A stretch of DNA of 60,633 nucleotides from Methylobacterium sp. W2 (GTDB lineage: Bacteria > Pseudomonadota > Alphaproteobacteria > Rhizobiales > Beijerinckiaceae): positions 1 through 60,633 of the forward strand of contig NZ_VMOA01000034.1 in assembly GCF_020662345.1 (NCBI RefSeq). Reading direction: 5' to 3'. Position 1 is the first letter of the stretch, and every line of letters begins with the position of its first letter. Positions 28,097 through 36,679 of this stretch are shown piece after piece. The position numbers were made by a program, and so were the translations under genes. Below the pieces are notes generated by a model. That model was not told the origin of the DNA. It saw only the letters and a program-made list of their open reading frames with translations, and made no database searches.

Positions 28097-28225
28097 TCAT
28101 GCAGGCAGGGCTCGGCTGCGCACTAGACCGCGCAGGGCTCGGAAGGGGAGCATCAGAGCAGTAAGGCAGGCCCCCAGCGTCAGGACCACGAAGACCGATA
28201 GGATCGCCGTCAGAATTTTGATCAT
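28097..28225 (-). CDS. Very small single-pass membrane protein
   Basis: A 42-residue peptide, MIKILTAILSVFVVLTLGAC then LTALMLPFRALRGLVRSRALPA: one membrane helix and a basic cytoplasmic end. GGAG lies about 14 bases upstream, which is a little far. It sits between the beta-barrel gene and the CtrA paralogue. Confidence 0.4.
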   Translation of the reverse strand: MIKILTAILSVFVVLTLGACLTALMLPFRALRGLVRSRALPA

Positions 28226-28392
28226 AGGCGTGCTCGCTCCAGTGTGCAGCGGGACAGACCCCGCACCGCAGCCACGATCCTCCTGAAGTTCGGCAAGAGT
28301 GTGTGCGAGCCAGCTCAGGCCATTAGGATGCGCTCGTCCGCCTACTGGCCAACCAGATCCTCTCACCACCCTGATGAGATCGATGCACATAC

Positions 28393-28422
28393 GAAAACGC
28401 CCCAGGAGAAGCTCCTAGGGCG
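28393..28422 (-). terminator. Rho-independent terminator downstream of beta-barrel gene
   Basis: Read leftward, CGCCCTAGGAG-CTT-CTCCTGGGGCG forms an 11-bp stem with one G-T mismatch, followed by TTTT. It lies 69 bases past the stop of the outer-membrane gene at 28491. Confidence 0.75.
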
Positions 28423-28490
28423 TCTGTTAGCTAAGCGACCAGCTGGATCGGGCTGGGGATGCTCAGCCAGATGATATAAGGCGAAAAGCC

Positions 28491-29309
28491 TTAGTAAGAT
28501 CCGAACTTGTAGTTCAGGCCGGCGCGGACGACGGCGAACTCAGTCTCACGCGCCGTGCTGCTCAGCGACAGCACGTCCGTCCGGGGGTTGTAGACGGAGC
28601 GTGAACCGCGACCGTTCTCCTGATCGAGGTTCACGTACAGGCCTTCGACCTTCAGCGTCACAGCCGACGACTTGAAGAAATTGAAGAACGAGTCGGTGGG
28701 TAGAGCGTACTCGATACCGCCGCCGGCGGTGTAGCCGGTGCGGAAATCGTCGCCACCGGTGGCACCGTCGCCATAGGCGAAGCCACCGGTGCCGTAGAAC
28801 AGGACGCGATCGAAGGCATAGCCGAGGCGGCCACGAACCGTGCCGAAGAAGTTCATCTCATTGCCAGCGATCCGAACGGCCTGGTTCTGGGCCGGGCCAC
28901 CGTTCGGCGTGAACGTGCCGGTCACGGTGCGGCTCTTGTTACCAAAGTCCGTGTACTGGGCATCGGCCTCGATACCGACGACCACGCCCGAGCCCGGGGT
29001 GAACTGATAGTTGTAGCCGACCTGGCCGCCGCCGACGAAGCCCTCGTGATTGTCGCTGTTGTTCAGCACGAGGACGCCCGAGGTGCCGTAGGAGTTCAGC
29101 ACGGAGCTGGCCGGCAGGTTGTAGCGGTCGCTGTTGCTGCTGGCGTCGAAGCCGTAACCGGCGTTGATACCGAAGTAGGCGCCCGTCCAGGTGAACACCG
29201 GCACCGGCACGAAGACCGGGGGAGCGGCGCGACGCGGCAGGTCGGCGGCCGAAGCGGCGCCAGCTAGGAGAGCGGTGGCCGCAGTGGCGAGGAGGAGCTT
29301 CTTGAACAT
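28491..29309 (-). CDS. Outer-membrane beta-barrel protein (Omp25/Ropb-like)
   Basis: 272 residues. Signal peptide MFKKLLLATAATALLAGAAS with cut before ADLP, then the Pro-rich linker FVPVPVFTWTGAYFGINAGY that typifies the alphaproteobacterial outer-membrane immunogenic/Omp25 family. Alternating strands and a C-terminal RAGLNYKFGSY ending in an aromatic residue fit an eight-stranded barrel. It probably stabilises the envelope; transport is not shown. ATG 29309 starts directly at the signal peptide. The terminator at 28393-28422 shows it is a single transcript unit. Confidence 0.88.
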   Translation of the reverse strand: MFKKLLLATAATALLAGAASAADLPRRAAPPVFVPVPVFTWTGAYFGINAGYGFDASSNSDRYNLPASSVLNSYGTSGVLVLNNSDNHEGFVGGGQVGYNYQFTPGSGVVVGIEADAQYTDFGNKSRTVTGTFTPNGGPAQNQAVRIAGNEMNFFGTVRGRLGYAFDRVLFYGTGGFAYGDGATGGDDFRTGYTAGGGIEYALPTDSFFNFFKSSAVTLKVEGLYVNLDQENGRGSRSVYNPRTDVLSLSSTARETEFAVVRAGLNYKFGSY

Positions 29310-29510
29310 GGAAGTCGTTGGCCCGTGCGATGAATTTGAACGACACAGAGCCCTGAAAGCGCCAGTAGCGATAGTGCGATCTTGCAACACTGCAGAGATC
29401 TGGCTTACCAGCCAAGAGCTGACGCGATAGGCTACGAGCAGACGTGAACAATATTTCGCATTTGAAGTGTCATCATGATTAATTATCTATGAACAGAGGT
29501 GAGACGCGGC

Positions 29511-29894
29511 ATGACCGTTAAATCTGCAACAGACGTTGACCGTGCCATCGGCTTGCGCATCGCTGCCCTCCGTAAAGCTAAGGGATTGTCACAGACTGCG
29601 CTTGGCCAAGTCGTTGGCGTTACGTTTCAGCAGATCCAAAAATACGAGAATGGGCAGAATCGAATAGCCAGCGGCCGCCTACAGCAGATCGCCCACTTTT
29701 TTGAAGTACCGATGTCAGCCCTCTTCGGCGAGAGTGAGCCCCAGGGGCAGGACGAGATGTTCCCCTTCCTCGCTGAGCCTGGCGCCATCGAAATCCTCGC
29801 CGCCTATGCATCCATTGAGGACAGTGACCTTCGCCGCGACGTCTTGTCGATTGTGCGAACCGCATCTCGGCTGAGTGTCCTGCAGACCGATTAG
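29511..29894 (+). CDS. XRE-family transcriptional regulator
   Basis: A 127-residue regulator with an N-terminal helix-turn-helix at residues 12-65: IGLRIAALRKAKGLSQTALG, then GVTFQQIQKYENGQNRI. It resembles the rhizobial family of short XRE proteins with a conserved TFQQ[IV]QKYE recognition helix, several of which act as cell-cycle or phage-type repressors. The C-terminal 50 residues are helical. ATG 29511 with GAGG upstream; GTG 29499 is possible. It lies divergent from the beta-barrel gene. Confidence 0.82.
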   Translation: MTVKSATDVDRAIGLRIAALRKAKGLSQTALGQVVGVTFQQIQKYENGQNRIASGRLQQIAHFFEVPMSALFGESEPQGQDEMFPFLAEPGAIEILAAYASIEDSDLRRDVLSIVRTASRLSVLQTD

Positions 29895-30015
29895 CCAGCA
29901 GCACCTCGCGTCCGACCGGTAAGCGCTCTTCTTTCACACGGTACGGTTCGGCCGCGCGCAAAGCCTCAGACGGTTCGGAAGAGCAGTGTCCGGCTTGTCG
30001 AACAACCGCATACCC

Positions 30016-30771
30016 TCACCGCATGGCTTTCGCCCGTTCCGCAGTCCGCCTGGATTCTCGCGAGCCATTGGCGTGAAGGCGACCCTGCCGTCCCGGCAGC
30101 TCTCTTAGGGTAGGGCTGGGCTCGGTTTTCCCCGAAGTTAGAACCCCTGTATCCGTGGGGTGAATTGCTTTGCACCCACTCCCCCGATCTGGGGAGCGGC
30201 CGGCGCGACGCATCCAGGCTTGCCACTCTCGGCTGATGATGCGGACGAGGTTCGGCGAGTTCTTCCTGCCCTCGTGGCGGCGCTCCTCAATCGTCAGCAA
30301 CCCGTCGCCCTCGGCGAGACGGATCGCGCCCTGAGCGAGGCGACGACAGACCCCGGCCCTAGCGGCTATGGCGTCGACACAGAGGCCGCACACGCCTTTG
30401 GCGGCTACCTCATCGGCGACGATGCGCAGGACCGCGAGCTGACCGGTGGTGAACCGCGAGGCCAACGCGGGCGGCATAGGGCCAGAGCAAGCTAGCAGGC
30501 GGCGCCTGTCCCTCGACATGGCCTTGTCGGGGCTGGTGACGCTCCTGCGGGGCGGGAACAGGCTCACACGGCCGGCAGGGATGCCTACGGGCACGATGCC
30601 CTCACGGATCGCGCTGCGGCGCCCGTGGAGCCGTTCGGCAAGCGCCTGGGCCTCCTCGTCGGCCAATGCACCCGATCCGTGCCCCTGCCAGACCTGGCGC
30701 GATAGCTCATCCATCTGCGCAAGCGTCCGCGCGCCGTCGATGGCGGCGGCCATGGTCGCGTGAAACATCAT
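30016..30771 (-). CDS. Helix-turn-helix regulator of a Methylobacterium-type plasmid/island family
   Basis: 251 residues. The N-terminus is a helical region with a conserved ELSRQVWQGHGSGALADEEAQ pattern in spirit; the middle reads SGPMPPALASRFTTGQLAVL, followed by a winged helix-turn-helix (IAARAGVCRRLAQGAIRLAE, LLTIEERR) and a tail. I recognise this arrangement from many Methylobacterium accessory regions; it may be a replication or transcription regulator. GAGGG stands before ATG 30771. The 300 bases up to 31073 hold no gene; a TTAA-N7-GTAA sequence lies at 31046-31060. Confidence 0.7.
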   Translation of the reverse strand: MMFHATMAAAIDGARTLAQMDELSRQVWQGHGSGALADEEAQALAERLHGRRSAIREGIVPVGIPAGRVSLFPPRRSVTSPDKAMSRDRRRLLACSGPMPPALASRFTTGQLAVLRIVADEVAAKGVCGLCVDAIAARAGVCRRLAQGAIRLAEGDGLLTIEERRHEGRKNSPNLVRIISREWQAWMRRAGRSPDRGSGCKAIHPTDTGVLTSGKTEPSPTLRELPGRQGRLHANGSRESRRTAERAKAMR

Positions 30772-31073
30772 CCTCGGTCCCTCTCGGGCCGCGGCAGGCA
30801 CAAGGCACGACTTCTCGATGCGGGAATTGGCGTTCCCGCTTGACTCCCGAGGGGGTCGTATGGCTTGTGGGGGATTGTGTCGGGCCACCACAGGCCATTT
30901 CGATTTTTTGCGGGCTCCTCGTTTGGCGACGGGGGGCCCGTAGTCGTTTCAGGGTCTATCTCGCGGCGGTGATCTCTCCTGATGCCGGCTCACGACTCGC
31001 TTAGGGCGATACGCGGCCGGACATGGCATGTCGGCCGGGCGGGATGGTTAAGTCAACGGTAAGGGGTTGGCCT

Positions 31074-31553
31074 ATGGCGACGATGACGGCGCGTGAGTTC
31101 GCGAACGAGATCGTGGAGCCGACCATTCGGGAGTTCGTAGCGACCCCGGACAGGCGGCGCGGCTACCTCGCCTGTATCGTCTCGTACCATCTCGGCGATT
31201 ACCTGAGCCCTACGGCGCGCTCCGACGCCAAGGCAGCACTTGGCCTGCCGTTCGTGGCCCTCGATCGCATGTGCAATGCCGCGAAGCACCGCGAGGCGAC
31301 CCACGGAAAAGCACCTCCAATGGTGGCAGGTTCCGACACGGAGCGGCCCGTCTCGGGCTTCGGCAGCCTATGGGAAGACCTGCGATTTGATGACCGTGGG
31401 GGCCGGCACATCGAGCACGACGGACGGCAGTACGACATGCTTGATTTGTGTCTGATCGCCATCCGCCATTACGCGGGGCAGTACCCGGAGGATCTCCGGG
31501 ACAGTGCTGTGACGCGCTTCGACTACAATACGAAGCCGTATCCCGCGACCTAG
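31074..31553 (+). CDS. Hypothetical protein
   Basis: A 159-residue soluble protein (MATMTAREFANEIVEPTIRE...) with conserved-looking His and Trp residues: AAKHRE and GRHIEHDGRQYDMLDLCLIA. No known domain. It may be a small stand-alone enzyme or a toxin-like protein of accessory DNA. ATG 31074 with AAGGGG 12 bases upstream. A CtrA-like near-match lies just upstream (31046-31060). Confidence 0.6.
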   Translation: MATMTAREFANEIVEPTIREFVATPDRRRGYLACIVSYHLGDYLSPTARSDAKAALGLPFVALDRMCNAAKHREATHGKAPPMVAGSDTERPVSGFGSLWEDLRFDDRGGRHIEHDGRQYDMLDLCLIAIRHYAGQYPEDLRDSAVTRFDYNTKPYPAT

Positions 31554-31771
31554 TGCGCCATGGGAGGCCAGCCGTTTCCGACGCTCTGCTTTTGCTCACC
31601 CTGGCGACCGAGAACGCCGAGCTGCGCGCTCAACTCGCGGAGGTGCAGGACCAGTGCGTCGAGCTGGCAGTGGATGCAGGCGAGCCCCACGCCGAGGTCG
31701 AGGCGCTGCGGCGAAATCTCGCTTTGCTCAGAGTAGCCGCAGCAACCGGGGACAGGCACCGTCTTCCATGA
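31553..31771 (+). CDS. Short coiled-coil protein
   Basis: A 72-codon frame from GTG 31553, which overlaps the preceding TAG stop by one base. The centre (ATENAELRAQLAEVQDQCVE...) has a leucine-spaced heptad pattern. No family recognised. An antisense frame covers the same stretch; I prefer this strand because of its overlap with the upstream gene. Confidence 0.4.
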   Translation: MRHGRPAVSDALLLLTLATENAELRAQLAEVQDQCVELAVDAGEPHAEVEALRRNLALLRVAAATGDRHRLP

Positions 31772-31899
31772 AGGAAAGGCAATCAAAAGACTCGTTTGAT
31801 CTCCCATAGCCCAAATTACCGGCTCGTGCGTTCATCCTACGCTTCACCCATTTAGCAGCAGATTTCTGCGGTGCGATGGCAGCACGAGAAGGTATTAAT

Positions 31900-32133
31900 A
31901 TGCGCAAATTACTCATCGCCACCACCGTGCTTATGGCTTCTGCAACGGTGGGCTTCGTTACAACGGCGTCAGCCGCGGTCGTTGGCCTTGCGCCAGCCCT
32001 GACGGTCCCCACCAATACAATTGCTGAGGTACGCATGGAGCGTCGTATGATGCACCGCCGGATCACCCATAGCCGGATGCACCGACGGATGGGTAGCCGT
32101 CAGTACCAGCATCGTCGGATGTGGGGGAACTAA
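31900..32133 (+). CDS. Small secreted Arg/His/Met-rich protein
   Basis: A 77-residue protein. A signal peptide ([23 protein letters not shown]) is followed by a neutral linker and a strongly basic tail of repeated MHRR-type units ([17 protein letters not shown]). His and Met density could mean metal binding or binding to anionic envelope polymers. GAGAAGG precedes ATG 31900. Confidence 0.65.
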   Translation: MRKLLIATTVLMASATVGFVTTASAAVVGLAPALTVPTNTIAEVRMERRMMHRRITHSRMHRRMGSRQYQHRRMWGN

Positions 32134-32204
32134 CTCAAGGCCGGATCCTCGTCGTCCCCTGTCGTCAGATTGGGGGCGACGGCATCTTGATACTCCAGAA
32201 AGTT

Positions 32205-32927
32205 ATGCGCTCAATCATCTACGCCCTCGCCTTCCTCCTGGCCCTTGCCACTGCCTCTGCGGCCGAGCCGATCACCGGCCGGGGCTCGGTGGTCGATGGC
32301 GATACCCTCGACATCGGCGGCACCCGCATTCGGCTCCATGGGATCGATGCACCGGAGAGCAGTCAACTTTGCCATAGAAGGGCAGGAGAGGCCTTCCGCT
32401 GCGGGCAGGCTGCTGCGCTCGCGCTGGCCGACCGGATCAGCTCCACGCCCGTCTCATGCGATCCTAAGGATACCGACAAGTACGGGCGCACCGTCGCGGT
32501 CTGTCGGAAGGGCGCGGAGGACCTGAACGGCTGGCTGGTCGCGCAGGGCCACGCCATCGCCTACCGCCGGTATTCCGAGGACTACGTCCCGGCCGAGGAC
32601 ACCGCAAAAGCAGGGAAGCTCGGGATATGGGCCGGCTCCTTCACGGCGCCGGAGGACTGGCGCAAGGGCGAGCGGGCGATGACGATGGGGTTCGCAGCGC
32701 CGGGCGGCCCGGATGGCCCCATACCCTCGCCAGCACCTCCGCAGCCGGCCCTCAAGGCCGGCGGCTGCGCGATCAAGGGCAACATCAGCCGGAAGGGCGA
32801 GAAGGTCTTCCACGTCCCCGGATCGCGCGACTACGACCGGACTCGGATTAGCGAGAAGGACGGCGAGCGCATGTTCTGCTCGGAGGATGAAGCGAGGGCA
32901 GCCGGGTGGCGGGCGCCACGGGGATAA
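32205..32927 (+). CDS. Secreted thermonuclease-family (SNase-like) protein
   Basis: 240 residues. Signal peptide [18 protein letters not shown], then an SNase-like OB-fold: [19 protein letters not shown] (catalytic Arg and Glu region) and [10 protein letters not shown]. The family cleaves DNA or RNA with calcium. The C-terminus ([19 protein letters not shown], then [16 protein letters not shown]) is a conserved add-on seen in alphaproteobacterial secreted nucleases. ATG 32205 was chosen directly before the signal peptide; the upstream ribosome binding site is weak. Confidence 0.85.
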   Translation: MRSIIYALAFLLALATASAAEPITGRGSVVDGDTLDIGGTRIRLHGIDAPESSQLCHRRAGEAFRCGQAAALALADRISSTPVSCDPKDTDKYGRTVAVCRKGAEDLNGWLVAQGHAIAYRRYSEDYVPAEDTAKAGKLGIWAGSFTAPEDWRKGERAMTMGFAAPGGPDGPIPSPAPPQPALKAGGCAIKGNISRKGEKVFHVPGSRDYDRTRISEKDGERMFCSEDEARAAGWRAPRG

Positions 32928-33031
32928 TCAATCAAATTCTCAAACAGGGGAACGAGCTTGGCTATAGTTCTGTTTATGGGTCGCCTTTGGCCTCACCCCT
33001 TCTCGGCCAGGCATCGATAAGGAGACCCGTC

Positions 33032-33439
33032 ATGAGCTTCCTCGGCAGCATCGTCAGCAAAATCCTCCACCCCTTCGGCGGCGCAAACACCCCCGCCGAG
33101 GCCGCTCCCGCCGACGCCTCCACCAGCTCCGGCACCAGCGCACCGGCCTCCACCAGCTCAGCCCCGGCAGCCTCGGGCGAGCCCGTTGACGTCGAAGCCG
33201 TGCTGAATGACCTCGCCGCCAAGAACCCGCAGACCCTCTACTGGCGGACCTCCATCGTCGACCTGATGAAGCTCCTCGACATCGACTCAAGCCTCAGCGC
33301 ACGCAAATCGCTCGCGGACGAGCTGCACTATACCGGCGACAAGGAAGACTCGGCCACGATGAACGTCTGGCTGCACAAGCAGGTCATCAAGAAGCTGGAA
33401 GAGAACGGCGGCAAGGTGCCGGCCGACCTAAAGGATTGA
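33032..33439 (+). CDS. DUF3597-family protein
   Basis: 135 residues. N-terminal MSFLGSIVSKILHPFG, a disordered Ala/Ser/Pro linker and a C-terminal domain (VDVEAVLNDLAAKNPQTLYW, SIVDLMKLLDIDSSL, LHYTGD) that defines DUF3597; the last part resembles a peptidoglycan/LysM-independent binding fold, function unknown. AAGGAG precedes ATG 33032. A strong terminator follows at 33481. Confidence 0.82.
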   Translation: MSFLGSIVSKILHPFGGANTPAEAAPADASTSSGTSAPASTSSAPAASGEPVDVEAVLNDLAAKNPQTLYWRTSIVDLMKLLDIDSSLSARKSLADELHYTGDKEDSATMNVWLHKQVIKKLEENGGKVPADLKD

Positions 33440-33480
33440 GCAAGGGGCAAGTCATAAGCCGCCTTAATCGTTCCAACTGA

Positions 33481-33512
33481 CCCCGCCCGGCTCACGCTGC
33501 GGCGGGGTTTTT
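33481..33512 (+). terminator. Rho-independent terminator after DUF3597 gene
   Basis: CCCCGCC / GGCGGGG stem around a GGCTCACGCTGC-type loop, followed by TTTTT. The loop half is almost identical to the terminator at 33835-33867. Confidence 0.85.
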
Positions 33513-33614
33513 CGATCAGATCCAAACCATCTGCGAGTGAGGATGGACTATTGGGGCCTCGAACATCCGTCTCATCCGGCCGTTGGTCCTGTCCAGGAAG
33601 CCAGCGAGGAAGCG

Positions 33615-33809
33615 ATGACCGAGAAGAAAACGTCCCAAACCGACGAGGCAGGCCCGTCGACCGCGCCGGATACACAGGATCCGCTGAACGTGCCGATGGA
33701 TCATGTAATCACCAAGACCCCGAAGATCGAAGGTAGCCATACGCAAGAGACCATCGATCCGGCCGAGCGTCTGCCCGATGATCCTGAGGAGCAGAACGAC
33801 CTTGCTTGA
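33615..33809 (+). CDS. Small acidic disordered protein
   Basis: A 64-residue hydrophilic protein (MTEKKTSQTDEAGPSTAPDT...), rich in Asp, Glu, Pro and Thr and probably disordered. GAGGAAGCG precedes ATG 33615. It has its own strong terminator downstream. No function recognised; composition recalls small desiccation or stress proteins. Confidence 0.55.
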   Translation: MTEKKTSQTDEAGPSTAPDTQDPLNVPMDHVITKTPKIEGSHTQETIDPAERLPDDPEEQNDLA

Positions 33810-33834
33810 TCCTACGTTTACCGCGAACCTAAGG

Positions 33835-33867
33835 CCCCGCCCGGCTCACGCCGCGGCGGGTTTTTTT
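33835..33867 (+). terminator. Rho-independent terminator
   Basis: CCCGCC / GGCGGG stem followed by seven T. It shares a 17-base stem-loop half with the 33481-33512 terminator, so one is probably a copy of the other. Confidence 0.85.
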
Positions 33868-33941
33868 GACGCTCGGACGAAACAATTTCGGCATCCCATA
33901 CGTACTGCGCCTCACCGCGCAACGTTTTGAAGGAACGCCGT

Positions 33942-34172
33942 TTGTCTGTCGACCTCGCATCTCTCCGCGAATTAGAGGCTCCGCACCCTCAGTACCGAGC
34001 CCATTTGAAAGACCTCGGTGATCGGATCTTACGAGTGCGTGAGATTGCAGCCGACAACGAGGAGGAAGCGTTTCGCCAGCTTCACGCGATGACGGACGGA
34101 CGCCCTTTAGAGCTATGGAAGGGCCCTAACTTGCTCGCTCGGTTGGACGCCTCGGGTAACCGAGAGACCTAA
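33942..34172 (+). CDS. Small helical hypothetical protein
   Basis: A 76-residue protein (LSVDLASLRELEAPHPQYRA..., then NEEEAFRQLHAMTDGRPLEL), helical with a DGRPLELW motif. TTG 33942 is preferred because AAGGA lies 6-10 bases before it; TTG 33927 is the alternative. No family recognised. It has its own terminator. Confidence 0.5.
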   Translation: MSVDLASLRELEAPHPQYRAHLKDLGDRILRVREIAADNEEEAFRQLHAMTDGRPLELWKGPNLLARLDASGNRET

Positions 34173-34239
34173 CCCCCGGCACGCCCCGTGCTTCGCCCTC
34201 TCCGAAGTTATCCTCCCCGATGCTCCTCTGAATGACCGA

Positions 34240-34272
34240 CCCCGCGCAGCGAAAGTTGTTGCGGGGGTTTTT
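34240..34272 (+). terminator. Rho-independent terminator
   Basis: CCCCGC / GCGGGG stem around a 15-base loop, then TTTTT. It closes the small gene at 33942-34172. Confidence 0.75.
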
Positions 34273-34353
34273 CCTCGTCTCAAAGCCATAGCGAAGCAGG
34301 CATGGAAATTAGGGAAGGGCTCCGCGTTGCCACCTGCATTGACAGGAGCATCC

Positions 34354-34635
34354 ATGAAGACCTTGACCCTCACCGCCTGCACCGTGGCACTCGCATCCCT
34401 CGTTCTCGTTCAGATGGGAACGGCAGCGGATGCTAGATCAAGACACAAGAAGCGCGGCACTGCCGTGACGACCAGCACGAGCACGACCGGTGGTCGACCG
34501 GGACGCACGATCTCTCGTGGGGCTACCGGCGCTGACACAGTCACCTCGAACTCGGCCGCAGGTGGCAATTCCAGCCAGCCTGCACGAGCCTCTGGGACCG
34601 GAAGCGCTGGTGGCGGCGCCGGCGGTGGCATGTAG
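34354..34635 (+). CDS. Small secreted Ser/Thr/Gly-rich protein
   Basis: 93 residues. Signal peptide MKTLTLTACTVALASLVLVQ then ADARSRHKKRG and a low-complexity Ser/Thr/Gly tail ending GGGAGGGM. AGGAG precedes ATG 34354. It resembles the protein at 619-921 in plan. Probably exported; no catalytic motif. Confidence 0.6.
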   Translation: MKTLTLTACTVALASLVLVQMGTAADARSRHKKRGTAVTTSTSTTGGRPGRTISRGATGADTVTSNSAAGGNSSQPARASGTGSAGGGAGGGM

Positions 34636-34663
34636 CAGTAGGCGACCGTAGTTGAGCATTTCT

Positions 34664-34696
34664 AGCCCGGCCGGATTAGTCCGCGCCGGGCTTTTT
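34664..34696 (+). terminator. Rho-independent terminator
   Basis: AGCCCGGC / GCCGGGCT, a perfect 8-bp stem, followed by TTTT. Confidence 0.85.
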
Positions 34697-34846
34697 GCTC
34701 GGATAGCGAGCGCAAGAAGCCCGACGGGAAGGGGTGAGGGGGATGGTGGTTGTAGCAGGATCGATGAGAATGTCTGAAACTCAACATACGCTATGCGGCG
34801 AGAAAACTTAAGTTAACATTGCCCCCTCGACACCAGGGGGGCGTAC

Positions 34847-35068
34847 GTGGATACTTATCACCACATCACCTACGATTTGCGCCCCGACGACCGAACTTTC
34901 AATGTCTGGACGGTCTACGACACGAAATCTAATAACCCCGCTCTGGTGAAGGGTGTTCGGCAAGTCGGACTTCCATTTGCAGATGCTGACGATCTGGTGG
35001 ACCTGCTCAACGCCATGGAGCGGGCCTCGCCGGGGTCGTCCGTCACCTGGGCTGATGGCTCGCACTAA
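34847..35068 (+). CDS. Small hypothetical protein
   Basis: A 73-residue alpha/beta protein (DTYHHITYDLRPDDRTFNVW..., DADDLVDLLNAMERAS). GTG 34847 follows GGGGGG at a suitable distance. No family recognised. The composition suggests a soluble cytosolic protein. Confidence 0.6.
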   Translation: MDTYHHITYDLRPDDRTFNVWTVYDTKSNNPALVKGVRQVGLPFADADDLVDLLNAMERASPGSSVTWADGSH

Positions 35069-35080
35069 GCCTTACCAAGA

Positions 35081-35404
35081 CTACGGCCGCGTCTCCATCT
35101 GATCCACGCGCTTGCGTCGGCCATTGGCCCGCTCAATCCAAATTTCAGCGGCGTCGAGGGCGAGCTCTGGACCGTGAGCGTAATCCCACCGCCAGTTCGG
35201 GTCTGCAGTTGGGCCCCACCTCAGATCGACGCCTTCCCGGAGGATCAAACGGAGGCGGAATTCTCCCTCATGCTGACGAACCAATAAAAGCCTGAGGGTC
35301 TCAGAAGAGGCGATCCATGCTTCCAATGATCCCAGGTCCGTAAAAATGCGGGGCGCATAGTCGTCCGTCGTGATCTCGCGCCAGGGCGGGAGTTCGTCCG
35401 TCAT
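35081..35404 (-). CDS. Hypothetical protein
   Basis: A 107-residue protein rich in Trp and charged residues (MTDELPPWREITTDDYAPRI..., WRWDYAHGPELALDAAEIWI). It looks like a compact cytosolic domain; no family recognised. It is convergent with the gene at 34847. Confidence 0.6.
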   Translation of the reverse strand: MTDELPPWREITTDDYAPRIFTDLGSLEAWIASSETLRLLLVRQHEGEFRLRLILREGVDLRWGPTADPNWRWDYAHGPELALDAAEIWIERANGRRKRVDQMETRP

Positions 35405-35555
35405 TTGTGGCTTATCGCCTCTCAGTCCGGCTCGGCAGGACCCGCTTCGAAGACATCCTATTCGGTCAATCTATTTTTAATCCGTTACCAAGTCTATTGA
35501 GGGCGCGCCGAAAAATGCTCTATAGGGCACTCGCTGAGCCTTAGAGAAAGACGTT

Positions 35556-36086
35556 ATGACCGATCAGACCTCCGAATTTCAGACCAGCCACATCGAACTT
35601 GCGGCTGATATCGTCGCCGCCTACGTCTCAAACAACTCTCTGCCAGCAAGCGCCCTAGGCGACCTGCTGAGCAGCGTGCATGCTGCCGTCAGTGGCCTTG
35701 CCAACGGGGGATCTGCCACGCCGGAAGGTATCAAGATCGAGAAGGCGACACCGGCCCAGATCAAGAAGTCGATCACGCCCGACCACCTCATCAGCTTCGA
35801 GGACGGCAAGTCCTACAAGACGCTGCGCCGCCATCTGACACTTCGCGGTCTGACCGCGGAAGCCTATCGTGCGAAGCATGGCCTGCCCGCCGACTACCCG
35901 ATGACGTCTCCCAGCTACTCGGCGCAGCGCTCGGAGCTTGCCCGGTCGCTTGGCCTTGGGCAGCAGCGAAATGGAGCATCAAAGGCTGTGGCCGCGAAGG
36001 CACCGCAGGCTGAGGTGATGTCAGACGCACCTGCTCCCGAGAAGAAGCGCGCCGGTCGTCCGCGCAAAGCTACGACAGCCGAATAA
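35556..36086 (+). CDS. MucR/Ros-family transcriptional regulator lacking zinc-finger cysteines
   Basis: 176 residues. The MucR/Ros core is clear: ITPDHLISFEDGKSYKTLRR, HLTLRGLTAEAYRAKHGLP, DYPMTSPSYSAQRSELARSL and GLGQQ. In Ros-type zinc fingers the segment reads with a Cys pair near CLEDGKxFK; here it is ISFEDGKSYK with no Cys. Such Cys-less homologues exist in rhizobia and still fold around other contacts. The tail has an AT-hook-like KKRAGRPRKATT. MucR proteins repress exopolysaccharide, motility and horizontally acquired genes by binding AT-rich DNA. A strong hairpin follows the stop. Confidence 0.88.
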   Translation: MTDQTSEFQTSHIELAADIVAAYVSNNSLPASALGDLLSSVHAAVSGLANGGSATPEGIKIEKATPAQIKKSITPDHLISFEDGKSYKTLRRHLTLRGLTAEAYRAKHGLPADYPMTSPSYSAQRSELARSLGLGQQRNGASKAVAAKAPQAEVMSDAPAPEKKRAGRPRKATTAE

Positions 36087-36100
36087 CCTAGGCCACAAAA

Positions 36101-36139
36101 GCGGGTCGGGCGAACGCTCGCGGCGCGTGCCCGACCCGC
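36101..36139. terminator. Strong hairpin after mucR-like gene
   Basis: GCGGGTCGGGC and GCCCGACCCGC form a perfect 11-bp stem with a 17-base loop, 15 bases after the MucR-like stop. There is no T-tract, so it may slow decay or act with Rho rather than terminate alone. The rest of 36140-36378 shows no gene. Confidence 0.6.
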
Positions 36140-36378
36140 CGTCACCCTGAAGGCCTGTTGAGGCAGGCCGCAGGGCAACGGGGGCAGTATCGACGGTGAA
36201 TTGCGGCCGTCAATCGTCGCTCCAGCCTCCAGCGTGCGTAGGGTCGATGCAACGAGGTTTTGCGGCAGGAGCCTCACCGCGGTGCCATCTTCACAGGGGC
36301 GCCCCCAGGATCGAACGGCGCCGGGGCGAGGGTACGGTTAACGATTGGTGACCGCCCTTAGCATGTTGTGCGAGGCCA

Positions 36379-36582
36379 TCAGCAAATGCTCGGTTTGCAC
36401 ACTTTGATAGGTCGTGGATCGACCGACCCTGTCGTTTCAGGGTCGCGGCTCAGCGAGGCATGGTCTGCCGGCTGCGGAGCGGTCTTCGGGATCTTCATCA
36501 GTTGGAAGGCGCAGATGCAGCATAGAGCTAGGGATGCCAGCCAGAGGGCGCCTCTCACTGTTCTTACAGTACGTTTTGACAT
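36379..36582 (-). CDS. Small single-pass membrane protein
   Basis: A 67-residue protein with one membrane segment (ALWLASLALCCICAFQLM) after a basic N-terminus and a Pro/Asp-rich periplasmic tail with SVDPRPIKV. AGGGG precedes ATG 36582. Function unknown. Confidence 0.55.
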   Translation of the reverse strand: MSKRTVRTVRGALWLASLALCCICAFQLMKIPKTAPQPADHASLSRDPETTGSVDPRPIKVCKPSIC

Positions 36583-36679
36583 GGCCCCTAGGTTGAACCT
36601 GGATAGTTAGCAGGTTCCTAACGCCGTTCCCTAGGGTCGCTCCAGTGAACTTGAGCGTGCAAACTTGAAGCAGGCTTCC

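Noticed and set aside
36338..36355. Third CtrA box (TTAACGATTGGTGAC)
   Set aside because: The second half-site is TGAC, not TTAA, and it does not precede a gene in the right orientation at a suitable distance.
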